From the NCBI RefSeq assembly GCF_043555985.1, contig NZ_JBIGIC010000007.1, forward strand, positions 124,001 to 188,000: a stretch of 64,000 nucleotides of DNA. The letters run 5' to 3'. The notes beneath the pieces were generated by a model. The model was given only the letters and a program-made list of their open reading frames with translations, was not told the origin of the DNA and searched no databases. This stretch comes from Pelomonas candidula (GTDB taxonomy: Bacteria; Pseudomonadota; Gammaproteobacteria; Burkholderiales; Burkholderiaceae_C). Below are positions 10,201-17,765 of this stretch, in pieces (position 1 is the stretch's first letter; each line of letters starts with the position of its first letter). The position numbers and the translations under genes are program-made.

Positions 10201-10727
10201 CGTGGCCGTTGGAACTCTGCGCCGACGCAGATGTCCAGCACCGTCTTGTTGGGGTAGGCCTTGTAGACGGGAGGCTCAAAGATGCTCGGCAGCAAGGAGG
10301 GCCGGTGCGGGCTTCGGCGCGGGCCGTAGGGCAGCCGGTTCCACTGCCTGACCCAGGTCAGGAAGGCGGTGTGGTTGTCGCACACCGGCAGCGGTGGCGG
10401 CGACGCGACGTAGCTCAGGAGCCGGTCGAACACGTCACCGATGACGATGGCGAAGTCGAGCACGTAGTCGTCGAGCGGTCCGTCGAACTCGGTGATGACC
10501 ATCAGCGCGGTGCCGTCCCAGGACGGCACGAAGCGCGCGAAGTGCAGGAATGACAGCTCCCGGATCGCTCGCTGGATCTTGGGCTGCGCGGCAGCGATAT
10601 CCCACAGCAACAGCGGCAACTTGGCGGGCTCGGCCAGTGGCAGCGCCAAGTTCAGCCCGCGGATCACGGGCGCTGCGGCCGAGTCATCAGAAAGTAGTTC
10701 CAGCAGCCACTTCAAACGATGAGGCAT
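7200..10727 (-). CDS. DyP-type peroxidase-cytochrome P450 fusion protein with unknown N-terminal domain
   Basis: An 1175-residue protein with two predicted heme domains. Residues 1-185 are an unassigned region (FARFVPSWDGTALMVITEFD near 64-82). Residues about 186-640 are a DyP peroxidase: it begins DVQGNILKGY, has GFTDAISQP (365-373, candidate distal Asp368; the usual GxxDG glycine is Ala), LGAHIRRVNPR (508-518, proximal His511) and RRGVP (distal Arg533/534). After a linker, residues about 735-1175 are a P450: an AGYMSTQ I-helix (988-994), K-helix Glu1033/Arg1036 (HEALR) and heme Cys1123 in LGHGVHECIG, where the usual Phe is Leu. No signal peptide is seen, so it is probably cytoplasmic. It is first in an overlapping operon with the STAND ATPase and S8 protease genes. 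Substrate unknown; by analogy with other peroxidase-P450 fusions, a lipid oxygenation cascade is possible but inferred. Confidence 0.92.
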   Translation of the reverse strand: MPHRLKWLLELLSDDSAAAPVIRGLNLALPLAEPAKLPLLLWDIAAAQPKIQRAIRELSFLHFARFVPSWDGTALMVITEFDGPLDDYVLDFAIVIGDVFDRLLSYVASPPPLPVCDNHTAFLTWVRQWNRLPYGPRRSPHRPSLLPSIFEPPVYKAYPNKTVLDICVGAEFQRPRQPVIDGPAAVIDFADVQGNILKGYRAERSVHLFLSVDKPQKARRWLAKDFPSPTSAWKGVMSANSWEKGEQIVKPEVAANIGFTAGGLRKLMPWREQDLATFPAAFKQGARTRAEDNGDVNQPPKEWRFGGPDTDVDIVISLFGFDTANAEPATPFDEVCAALRKACALHGLHIVCEQAGGSHSTKLFGFTDAISQPRVAGTDDAGKPGEVLPAASPGEFLLGKRYLNVYGGTSLRDMPKDLARNGSFGVMRLYELHEDALREAEASKAAAEANIGPDMVRARLMGRWQNGDPLSLGIHPPEPPAALNDFDYAPSWEYPQVQDDNRGATCPLGAHIRRVNPRSAHVPGLRHSRRLIRRGVPTTLKDASNATSRQGLLGLFFCADIERQFEFIQRHWIQDSAANSQRGTQDPIAGIRRSDQTTPFELMPAGHGRAAVNIDVKPLVTLHGSLYLFYPGLGMLKHLRKPRDPDTQANDCKHPVGRLQALPARALPPLQKWLQRSGERVLYRALQRGADVVLNENRLLRWRDKLEEWIPQLLPTVFAGPPRQQAEQAAKLPVSPTSAAFLAEPYASGFKPLLAKGDVVTWVPEHHAFWVFGQAAGAAVMATHDEFHQAPSTARLRGILRQDGHRHTEVRQAVVQAFTIATQHVDGTIEQVLEDVLPRLHDLPQFDFVREFAQPVPRRVFWRFYGLPADAVDEADRLAQTMMRLYKLPEPDRAASRNGFTDCMLRLSYCIAGALVRAWVDDLKPGDGSGAFDGTLIGEIARRTQIDFSELPLDLPVPPQLFRLRLPARQRPLAALESLAILMQVVLAGYMSTQFLAASTMLNLLRPDPRAGREKPWVTLHENLTLLDGALHEALRFDPPMSVVERYIARNWTDEEIDALEGQPLYDVLNAVRKSGIEPEKMKDCPVHVVVASANRDGNGLDEFRLDRGPAASLSLGHGVHECIGRVLQQKITRLSFDKLLREFKHLRLCAPNAVPAWGDNFYFRSLLTLPVAKK

Positions 10728-10820
10728 GCAGTCTCCCGGTGTGCTTGTTTTTCAAGTGGCGCGGGGCGCAGCATTGCCGGGGCGGGGCTGGGCTACATCA
10801 TCAAACTTGTGGACGGGTTG

Positions 10821-11591
10821 TCACGGAGGTGCCGTGGGAAAGGCCATCGCCAACAACCCATCAAAGATCAACCCTTCGATGAGTTCATGCGGCGCGTCCA
10901 GCGCAGGCGCCACCTTCCACCCGGCGCCGCCGGTCATCAGCAGCAGCGGCTCGTGCCCCTCGCGCTGGTGCAGCAGGCGGTGCATGCGCTCGATGGCGCC
11001 GGTGATGGCGAAGGTGCCGCCGGTGGTCAGCGCGTCGCTGGTGTTGGTGGGGAAATCGCGTACCTCGCCGGTCGGCACGCGCAGGCCGGCGGTGCCGCCT
11101 TCCAGCGCGCGCAGCATGATGCCGTGGCCGGGAAGGATCAGGCCGCCGAGGAACTGGCCGTCGGTGGAGAGCGCATCCACCGTCACGGCCGTGCCGATCA
11201 TCACCACCAGCACCGGGCCGTCGAAACCCCGTTGCCGGGCATGGGCGTGGGCGCCGATGACGGCCACCCAGCGGTCGGCGCCCAGCCGCGTGGGATGGTC
11301 GTAGCCGTTGCGGATGCCCGCCGCTTCGGGCGACGGCACGACCCAGCGGGGCGTCAGGTCCCAGTGCTCCATCTGCTCCTCGACGCGGCGACGCACCGCG
11401 TCGCCGGCGACGTTGCTGCCCAGCACGCGCGTCGGCGGGGGCAGGTTTTGCCAGTCTTCGTCGGCGAGGCGGTCGATGTTCTCGAGGAAGACGGCGCCAT
11501 GCTGCAGCGGCTGGCTGCCGGGCTCGGCGCCTTCCGGGTAAACGGCCCATTTGAGCCGGGTGTTGCCGATGTCGATGGCCAGGAAGCTCAT
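10821..11591 (-). CDS. coaX: Type III pantothenate kinase
   Basis: Phosphorylates pantothenate in the first step of coenzyme A synthesis; the type III enzyme belongs to the ASKHA fold and is not feedback-inhibited by CoA. The 256-residue length fits the family. The N-terminus LAIDIGNTRLKWAV is the first phosphate motif, GADRWVAVIGAH is the substrate/dimer motif, and IGTAVTVDAL is the second phosphate region, followed by GGLILPG and the threonine-rich GGTFAITGAIERM. It stands alone, divergent from the chemotaxis receptor gene, with the start at 11591 giving the family-standard N-terminus. Confidence 0.95.
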   Translation of the reverse strand: MSFLAIDIGNTRLKWAVYPEGAEPGSQPLQHGAVFLENIDRLADEDWQNLPPPTRVLGSNVAGDAVRRRVEEQMEHWDLTPRWVVPSPEAAGIRNGYDHPTRLGADRWVAVIGAHAHARQRGFDGPVLVVMIGTAVTVDALSTDGQFLGGLILPGHGIMLRALEGGTAGLRVPTGEVRDFPTNTSDALTTGGTFAITGAIERMHRLLHQREGHEPLLLMTGGAGWKVAPALDAPHELIEGLIFDGLLAMAFPTAPP

Positions 11592-11706
11592 GCTGGAGCG
11601 GGGCGTTGGCGATGGCGCGAAGCCTACCAGCAGGTTTTGCCTCCCGATCCGCGGGTTTCTGCTTCAATCAGGAGCGGCCACTGCAGGCCCGATCAGGAGG
11701 GATTCC

Positions 11707-13257
11707 ATGCTGCGTCGTCTTCGCATCCAGGCACGGCTGTGGCTGGCCTTCGGCGTCATCCTGGCCATGACGGCCGTGCTGGTCGCGGTGGGTGGTTTCG
11801 GGTTGCGCGTGTCGCAGCAGGCCATCGAGGGCATCACGCAGAAGCTCATCCCGACGTCCAACATCACCGTCGCCGCGCGCAGCCACCTGCTGCAGAGCCG
11901 CGCGGCCACGGCGACGCTGGTGGCGGCCATCTTCAACAAGGACGGCATGACCGGCGCCAAGCAGGAGTGGGCAGCGGCCCAGACCGGCCTGGACAAGGCG
12001 ATGGACGACTTCGGCGCGATGGCCACGGAGCAGAAGGGCAGGGACGCGCTGGCCAAGTTCCGTGAACTGGTCGCTGCGTACCGCAAGGCCGTCCTGCCGG
12101 TGGCCGACAAGTTGGTGGCCGATGGCTACCCCGACGCCCAGGCCGCCTTCGAGGACATGAAGGCCGCGGCCGCCGCCTACGAGCCGGCGCTGGCCATGCT
12201 GACCAACATCGAGGACGACCTGAGGAAGCGTGGCGACGAGGTCTTCGCGCGGGTCGACGGCCTGGTCAGCGGCGTCTTCGTCGGGTTCCTGGTGGCGTTC
12301 GCCGTCTGTGTCGTCGTTGGCGGCTTGCTGGCGGTGCAGATCTCGCGTTCCATCATCCGCCCGCTGGAGGCGGCCCGGCGTTTCGCGGACCGCATGGCCG
12401 GCGGCGACCTGTCACGGGCGCCCGAGGCGCGCGGCACGGACGAGTCGGCCGAGATGATGCGGGCGCTGGCGGCGATGCAGGCGTCGCTGGCCAGCATCGT
12501 TGGCCAGGTGCGCGAGTCGGCGGAGAGCATCCAGGTGGCGTCTACCGAAGTGGCCAGCGGCAACATGGACCTGAGTCAGCGCACCGAGCAGACCGCGTCC
12601 AACCTGCAGCAGGCCTCCAGTTCGATGACGCAGTTGACGGGCGTGGTCAGCCAGAGCGCCGATTCGGCCGTGACGGCTCAGCAGCTGGCCGGTGCCGCCG
12701 CCGAGACAGCCGGTCGTGGCGGTGAAGTCGTGTCGCGCGTCGTCAGCACGATGGGCGAGATCAACGATGCCAGCCGCAAGATCGCCGACATCATCGGCAC
12801 CATCGACGGCATCGCGTTCCAGACCAACATCCTGGCGCTGAACGCGGCGGTGGAGGCGGCGCGGGCCGGCGAGCAGGGGCGAGGCTTCGCGGTGGTGGCC
12901 GGTGAGGTGCGCCTGCTGGCCCAGCGCAGCGCCGAGGCGGCGCGCGAGATCAAGGCGCTGATCGGCGCCAGCGTGGAGCGTGTCGAGGCGGGCACGCTGC
13001 TCGTCAACGATGCCGGCACGACGATGACCGACATCGTCGGCTCAGTGCAGCGCGTGACCGACATCATCGGCGAGATCAGCGCGGCGGCTTCCGAGCAGAG
13101 CCGCGGCATCACCCAGGTCAGCGGCACGGTGACCGAACTGGACCAGATGACTCAGCAGAATGCCGCGTTGGTGGAGGAGTCTGCCGCCGCAGCCCAGTCG
13201 TTGAAGGAGCAGGCCGTGAGGCTGGCAGGCCTGGTCAGCGGCTTCAAGCTGAGCTGA
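11707..13257 (+). CDS. Methyl-accepting chemotaxis protein
   Basis: A 516-residue membrane chemoreceptor. The first membrane helix spans about residues 10-32, followed by a periplasmic four-helix-bundle-like sensor of about 155 residues. A second membrane helix (VFVGFLVAFAVCVVVGGLLA), a HAMP domain and the cytoplasmic signalling domain complete it. The hairpin tip region contains DGIAFQTNILALNAAVEAA and GRGFAVVAGEVRLLAQRSAE. The start at 11707 has a strong GGAGGG ribosome site seven bases upstream. The C-terminus ends SGFKLS without an NWETF-like pentapeptide, so CheR/CheB tethering is not expected. Ligand unknown. The gene is convergent with cobA, and their ends overlap by 14 bases. Confidence 0.95.
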   Translation: MLRRLRIQARLWLAFGVILAMTAVLVAVGGFGLRVSQQAIEGITQKLIPTSNITVAARSHLLQSRAATATLVAAIFNKDGMTGAKQEWAAAQTGLDKAMDDFGAMATEQKGRDALAKFRELVAAYRKAVLPVADKLVADGYPDAQAAFEDMKAAAAAYEPALAMLTNIEDDLRKRGDEVFARVDGLVSGVFVGFLVAFAVCVVVGGLLAVQISRSIIRPLEAARRFADRMAGGDLSRAPEARGTDESAEMMRALAAMQASLASIVGQVRESAESIQVASTEVASGNMDLSQRTEQTASNLQQASSSMTQLTGVVSQSADSAVTAQQLAGAAAETAGRGGEVVSRVVSTMGEINDASRKIADIIGTIDGIAFQTNILALNAAVEAARAGEQGRGFAVVAGEVRLLAQRSAEAAREIKALIGASVERVEAGTLLVNDAGTTMTDIVGSVQRVTDIIGEISAAASEQSRGITQVSGTVTELDQMTQQNAALVEESAAAAQSLKEQAVRLAGLVSGFKLS

Positions 13258-14074
13258 CGAGCTTGCCGATATCGCTGGCGCTCGCTCGAGCGGCCACCTC
13301 GCCCACCACCAGCAGCGCGGGGCTCTTCAACCCTTCGCGGGCGATGCAGTCGGGCAGGGCGGCCAGCGTCGTCACGGCATGGCGTTGCCGGGCGGTATGC
13401 GCGGCGCTGACGACGGCCGCGGGCAGGTCGGGCCGCAGACCGGCGGCCAGCAACTGCGCGCTGATGTGCGTCGCCCGGGCCACGCCCATATAGATGACCA
13501 GTGTGAGGCCGGTGTGGGCCAGCGCGGCCCAGTCCGGTTCGTCGCGGCCTTCGCCAGGGTGGCCCGTGACGAGGATGACGCCCGGCGATGCCCGGCGGTC
13601 GGTCACGGGAATGCCGACCGCTGCGGGGCCGGCGATGCCGCTGGTCAGGCCGCTCACCACTTCGACGTCGAGGCCGGCCTCGCGCAGCGCGTCGACCTCC
13701 TCGCCGCCGCGGCCGAAGACGAAGGGGTCGCCGCCCTTGAGCCGCACGACGCGGTGGCCGGCGCGGGCCTCGCGGATCATCAGCGCGTGGATGAAGTGCT
13801 GGTCCGTCGAGATGCAGCCGCCACGCTTGCCGACGCGCAGCAGCCGGCCCTTCACGAGCGCCAGCACGCGCGGGTCGACGAGGTCGTCGGCGAGCACGAC
13901 GTCGGCGGCTTCGATGCGCTTGACGGCGCGGACGGTCAGCAGTTCCGGGTCACCCGGGCCGGCGCCCACCAGCGAGACTGGAACCCCTCGGCCGCTGGGT
14001 ACATCGACCGATCCCCCAAGGGGATGCGGGCCGGCTTGGGAGTGGCCCGGCGCTCGTCCCTTGACGTGGTTCAT
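13244..14074 (-). CDS. cobA: Uroporphyrinogen-III C-methyltransferase (SUMT)
   Basis: Methylates uroporphyrinogen III twice with S-adenosylmethionine to give precorrin-2, the precursor of siroheme (needed by nitrite reductase) and cobalamin. The signatures are VSLVGAGPGDPELLTVRAV, RLKGGDPFVFGRGGEE and the GIPVTDR block. The predicted protein is 276 aa. Its ATG at 14074 overlaps the nasA stop (ATGA), so it is translationally coupled to nitrate reductase, which fits a siroheme role. Oddly, residues 4 to about 32 are encoded by a copy of an interspersed repeat (14006-14060) and do not resemble SUMT, whose fold begins at residue 34 or so. The extension is probably a tolerated insertion. Confidence 0.94.
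   Translation of the reverse strand: MNHVKGRAPGHSQAGPHPLGGSVDVPSGRGVPVSLVGAGPGDPELLTVRAVKRIEAADVVLADDLVDPRVLALVKGRLLRVGKRGGCISTDQHFIHALMIREARAGHRVVRLKGGDPFVFGRGGEEVDALREAGLDVEVVSGLTSGIAGPAAVGIPVTDRRASPGVILVTGHPGEGRDEPDWAALAHTGLTLVIYMGVARATHISAQLLAAGLRPDLPAAVVSAAHTARQRHAVTTLAALPDCIAREGLKSPALLVVGEVAARASASDIGKLVSSA
14006..14060 (+). repeat. Interspersed repeat, copy B (lacks central hairpin)
   Basis: This segment matches copy A (42531-42625) at both ends: GATCCCCCAAGGGGATGC, then GGGCCGGCTTGGG and GCCCGGCGCTCG. It lacks the central palindrome present in copies A and C. It lies at the nasA-cobA junction and is translated in reverse as the N-terminus of CobA. The matches were read by eye. Confidence 0.65.
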
Positions 14075-16830
14075 GCCGGCACCTCCTCGGGCGTCGTCGC
14101 GACGAGGCGGCGCAGCGTCGGCAGGCAGGAGCCGCATTGCGTGCCGCAGCGCTTCTCGGCCTGCAGCTTGGCCAGGCGCTCGGCGGGGCTGCCGCTGCAG
14201 CGAGCCAGCGTGAAGCGGATGACGTCCTCGCGCACGTCGAAGCAGTTGCAGACCTGCGGGCTGGCGCTGGCGCCGGGGTTGGTGGGTGGTGCGCCGGGCG
14301 ACAGCAGCCAGCGGCCCACGGGCGCCGCGGCGCTGCGCTCGCGCCACAGGTCCACCAGCCACGCGCCTTCGTCGTACTGGCCCACGCGCAGCAGCGCCTG
14401 CAGCGGCGCGGTTTGTTGCTCACCGCTGTCGAGCCGAAGCAGGCGCAGGCGGCCGCGGCGGGTATCGGCGTAGCTCAGCACGTTGGCGCCGGTCAGGCCC
14501 AGCACGGCGGTCAGTTCCGCGATCAGTTCGGGCGCCGGCACCTCGGAGCAGGCGGCCTCGAAGGCCCAGCCGACCTGCTCGCCATGGCCCGGCTTCGCGG
14601 GCTCGGGCAGGCAGTGCGCGTAGCCGAAGCGCGGCATCAGTGCGCGCAGCTGTTCGCGCAGGCGCGGGCCGTCGGCGGGGGCGACCCAGGCGCAGGCGCT
14701 GAGGCGCCACGGCAGGCGGGCCGGCTCGATGGCGACGGCGCTGAACTTCAGCTCGGGCTGCTTGGAGTCGGGGCAGAAAGCGCCGTGCGTGACGGCGTTG
14801 ATTCCCAGCTGCGCGCCGATGAATTCGTCGCCCCAGTGCATCGCGATGTCGGCGCCGGCCGGTGCGATGTTCTCGTCGAGCTTGATGGGCAGCACGACCG
14901 CGCCGCGGCTGGAGCGCACGTGGACCAGCTCGCCCTCGGCCAGCTTGGCTGCCGCAGCGTCGCCGGGGTTGATGCGAACCAGCGGCCGGCCTTCGTGCGC
15001 GAACAGCTTGGGCACGCTGCCGCTGCGGCTCATGCCATGCCACTGGTCGCGCATCCGGCCGGTGGTCAGCGCGAACGGGCGCTGCGGACTCGTCGTCTCG
15101 GCCGTAGCCTGGTAGGGCCGCGTGATGAAGCGGGCGCGGCCGTCGGCGGTGGCGAAGCGGCCGTCGGTGTAGAGGCGCGGGGTCGAGCCGGTGACGTAAG
15201 GCCACTGCTGCGGGCCGTCGGCGTCCAGCGTGGCCCAGCTCAGGCCGGTGATGTCGAGGTCGCGGCCGCGCGTGGCGTCGCGATGTTCCAGCCAGAGGTC
15301 TTCGGCGCCGTCGGCGGCGATGCGCGGTGCGCGACCCAGGCCGGCGTCGACGAGGGCGCCGATGTCGCGGGCGATGCGCCAGTCGGCGCGGGACTCGCCG
15401 GCCGCCGGCACGGCCGGGCGCACGCGGCTGATGCGGCGTTCGCTGTTCGTGACGGTGCCTTCCTTCTCGCCCCAGGTGGCGGCGGGCAGCAGGTAGTCGG
15501 CGTACTTGGCCGTGGCCGTGTGCGCGAAGGCCTCCTGCAGGACGACCAGCTCGCAGCGCTCCAGCGCCTGGCGCACGGTGGCCTGGTCGGGCATGGACTG
15601 CGCCGGGTTCGTGCAGGCGATCCACAGCGCCTTGATCTCGCCGCGCGCGGCGGCCTCGAACATCTCGACGGCGGTGTGGCCGCGCTTGCCCGGCAGGCCG
15701 GGCACGCCCCACAGGGCCTCGATCTCGGCCCAGTCCTCGGCCTTGGCCGGGTCGCGGTGGCCGGGCAAGAGTGTTGCCATGCCGCCGCTTTCACGGCCGC
15801 CCATCGCGTTGGGCTGACCGGTCAGCGAGAACGGGCCGGCGCCCGGCTTGCCGATCTGGCCGGTAGCCAGGTGCAGGTTGATCAGTGCGGTGTTCTTGGC
15901 CGTGCCGCTGCTGCTCTGGTTGAGGCCCTGGCAGTACAGGCTGAGCGCGGACGGCGACGTGGCGAACCACTCGGCGGCCTGCCAGATGTCGGCCTCGCTG
16001 ACGCCGCAGACCTGCGCGGCGCGCGACGGTGCCCAGTCGCGCACCAGTTCCTTCAGCGCGTCGAAGCCTTCGGTGTGCTGGGCGATGAACTTGTCTGCCG
16101 TCCAACCCTGCCAGATGACGGCGTGCAGAAGGCCGTGGCACAGCGCCACGTCGGTGCCGGGGCGGATCTGCAGGTGCAGGTCGGCCAGCTCGGCGGTCTC
16201 GGTCTTGCGCGGGTCGATGACGATCAGCTTGTGGCCGGGCTTGCCGTTGCGCGCCGCTTCCAGGCGGCGGAACAGGATGGGGTGGGCCCAGGCCGGGTTG
16301 GCGCCGCTGACGAGGATGCAGTCCGCCAGCTCGATGTCCTCGTAGCTGCAGGGCGGCGCGTCGGCGCCCAGCGCCTGCTTGTAGCCCACGACGGCCGAGC
16401 TCATGCACAGCCGCGAGTTGGAGTCGATGTGCGGCGTGCCGAGGACGGCGCGCGCCAGCTTGTTGAACGCGTGGTAATCCTCGGTCAGCAGCTGGCCGGA
16501 GATGTAGATGCCGATGGACTCCGGGCCGTGTTCGGCGCGGATGGCCAGCAGCTTGTCGGCGATCTCGCGGTTGGCCTGCTCCCAGCTGATGACCTCGGGC
16601 GTCGCGCCGCGGGCGGCCCGCTTGGCGGGTTCGCGCAGGCGCTGGTGCTGGATGACGACGGGCGTGGCCGTCAGGTGCAGGTTGGTGCCCTTGGTGCACA
16701 GGCGGCCGAAGTTGGCCGGATGGTCGGGGTCGCCGCGCACGCCGGTGATCTGCGTGCCGTCATGCTCGATGACGACCCCGCAGCCGACGCCGCAGTAGGG
16801 ACAGGTCGATTTGGTTTCCTGCATGCTCAT
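14071..16830 (-). CDS. nasA: Assimilatory nitrate reductase catalytic subunit
   Basis: Cytoplasmic molybdenum bis-MGD enzyme that reduces nitrate to nitrite for nitrogen assimilation. The 919-residue chain opens with a [4Fe-4S] motif (Cys10, 13, 17 and 45; CPYCGVGCG and LCTKG). The large molybdopterin domains follow (for example PCSYEDIELADCILVSGANP, LTGQPNAMGGRE). It ends with a BFD-like [2Fe-2S] domain (VCNCFDVREDVIRFT and CGTQCGSC), as in Klebsiella NasA. No Tat signal is present, as expected for the assimilatory type. It sits in the order FAD reductase, PilJ-type protein, nasA, cobA, transcribed leftward from a sigma-54 site near 19064. Confidence 0.96.
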   Translation of the reverse strand: MSMQETKSTCPYCGVGCGVVIEHDGTQITGVRGDPDHPANFGRLCTKGTNLHLTATPVVIQHQRLREPAKRAARGATPEVISWEQANREIADKLLAIRAEHGPESIGIYISGQLLTEDYHAFNKLARAVLGTPHIDSNSRLCMSSAVVGYKQALGADAPPCSYEDIELADCILVSGANPAWAHPILFRRLEAARNGKPGHKLIVIDPRKTETAELADLHLQIRPGTDVALCHGLLHAVIWQGWTADKFIAQHTEGFDALKELVRDWAPSRAAQVCGVSEADIWQAAEWFATSPSALSLYCQGLNQSSSGTAKNTALINLHLATGQIGKPGAGPFSLTGQPNAMGGRESGGMATLLPGHRDPAKAEDWAEIEALWGVPGLPGKRGHTAVEMFEAAARGEIKALWIACTNPAQSMPDQATVRQALERCELVVLQEAFAHTATAKYADYLLPAATWGEKEGTVTNSERRISRVRPAVPAAGESRADWRIARDIGALVDAGLGRAPRIAADGAEDLWLEHRDATRGRDLDITGLSWATLDADGPQQWPYVTGSTPRLYTDGRFATADGRARFITRPYQATAETTSPQRPFALTTGRMRDQWHGMSRSGSVPKLFAHEGRPLVRINPGDAAAAKLAEGELVHVRSSRGAVVLPIKLDENIAPAGADIAMHWGDEFIGAQLGINAVTHGAFCPDSKQPELKFSAVAIEPARLPWRLSACAWVAPADGPRLREQLRALMPRFGYAHCLPEPAKPGHGEQVGWAFEAACSEVPAPELIAELTAVLGLTGANVLSYADTRRGRLRLLRLDSGEQQTAPLQALLRVGQYDEGAWLVDLWRERSAAAPVGRWLLSPGAPPTNPGASASPQVCNCFDVREDVIRFTLARCSGSPAERLAKLQAEKRCGTQCGSCLPTLRRLVATTPEEVPA

Positions 16831-16850
16831 GCGCGCACTCCAGTACAGAG

Positions 16851-16869
16851 CCCCTCGACCGGCGAGGGG
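16851..16869. other. Perfect hairpin inside the nas operon
   Basis: CCCCTCG, five bases, CGAGGGG: a 7-bp perfect stem in the 145-base gap between the PilJ-type gene and nasA. No T-run follows on either side, so it is not a standard terminator. It may set mRNA stability or reduce read-through into nasA. The rest of the gap shows nothing else recognisable. Confidence 0.5.
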
Positions 16870-16975
16870 ATGAGCGGGGCGTGCGCCATGTCACGGCTAT
16901 GCCGATCGCGCGTCAGCGCGTGTCGGCAGGTGGACTTTGTCTCGTTCATGTTTCTTCTTCGCCGGGGCTTCCGGG

Positions 16976-17758
16976 TCAGCCCAGCTGGCGGGCGAACTGG
17001 CCCGTCACGGTTTCCATCACGGCCAGCAGGTTCTCGCTGGCCACGAACACCTCGGCGGCGGCCTTGGAACCCTGGCTCTGGCCCGACAGCGCGGCCTGCA
17101 GGAACACCCACTGGCTCTGCGCCAGTTCCAGGTTTGCGCGGATGGCGTCGTTCGTCTCGGCCGCGTCGGTCAGCGTGCGCATCGCGGCTTCGAACTCGGC
17201 GCGGGCCTTGGCCGTCTCGCGGCGCACGAGGTCGGGGCGTGCGCCCTGCTGGTCGGCCAGGAAGAACAGCGCCAGGCGCTGCGACAGCATGCGCTGGCGG
17301 CCCGACATGTTGACGAGCATCGCGCCGGCCTCGCCGGAGCGTTCCTGCAGCTGGCCCGTGGCGACCTGGGCCAGGCTGAGCATTTCGCCCGATGCCTTGA
17401 TCAGGTCATCGACGCGGTCGGGGCTGGGCGTGCTCTTGAGCAGCGCGCGGTAGTCACCGAAGCGGTGCTGCATGGCCTTGTAGCTGCCGGCGATCTCGGG
17501 CGTCGGCGCGTAGGCCAGCAGGTCGGCGAGCTGGATCTCGAAACGCGCTTCGCTGGACTGCAGCACGGCGCGGGCCCGTTCGGCCAGCTCGGGGCGCAGC
17601 TGGCCCAGCCAGGCCTTGCCCATGCGCTGGCTCAGCATGCGCTGGGCGCCGGCCTTGTCGATGGCATCGCCCAGTTGCGCAATGCGCGCGTGGGCTGGGG
17701 GGAGGGCGCCGATCAGGGTCAGGCCGGCCAGCAGCGTGGTGCGGCGGTTCAGGTGCAT
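16976..17758 (-). CDS. Periplasmic PilJ/NarX-type nitrate-sensor-like domain protein
   Basis: A 260-residue secreted protein. Residues 1-24 are a signal peptide ending PAHA. The rest is predominantly helical and contains two copies of a motif, AGAQRMLSQRM (36-46) and SGRQRMLSQRL (mid-protein). These belong to the type IV pili MCP N-terminal (PilJ) family and resemble the P-box of the nitrate sensor NarX. It has no transmembrane or output domain, so it may act as a periplasmic nitrate/nitrite-binding protein or a partner for a membrane sensor. It starts 7 bases after the FAD reductase gene and precedes nasA. The ligand is inferred from context and motif resemblance. Confidence 0.82.
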   Translation of the reverse strand: MHLNRRTTLLAGLTLIGALPPAHARIAQLGDAIDKAGAQRMLSQRMGKAWLGQLRPELAERARAVLQSSEARFEIQLADLLAYAPTPEIAGSYKAMQHRFGDYRALLKSTPSPDRVDDLIKASGEMLSLAQVATGQLQERSGEAGAMLVNMSGRQRMLSQRLALFFLADQQGARPDLVRRETAKARAEFEAAMRTLTDAAETNDAIRANLELAQSQWVFLQAALSGQSQGSKAAAEVFVASENLLAVMETVTGQFARQLG

Positions 17759-17765
17759 GGTGTTC

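Noticed and set aside
14137..17313. A 1058-codon + strand frame over nasA
   Set aside because: Shadow of nasA and the PilJ-type gene; no motif, no ribosome site and biased amino-acid use.
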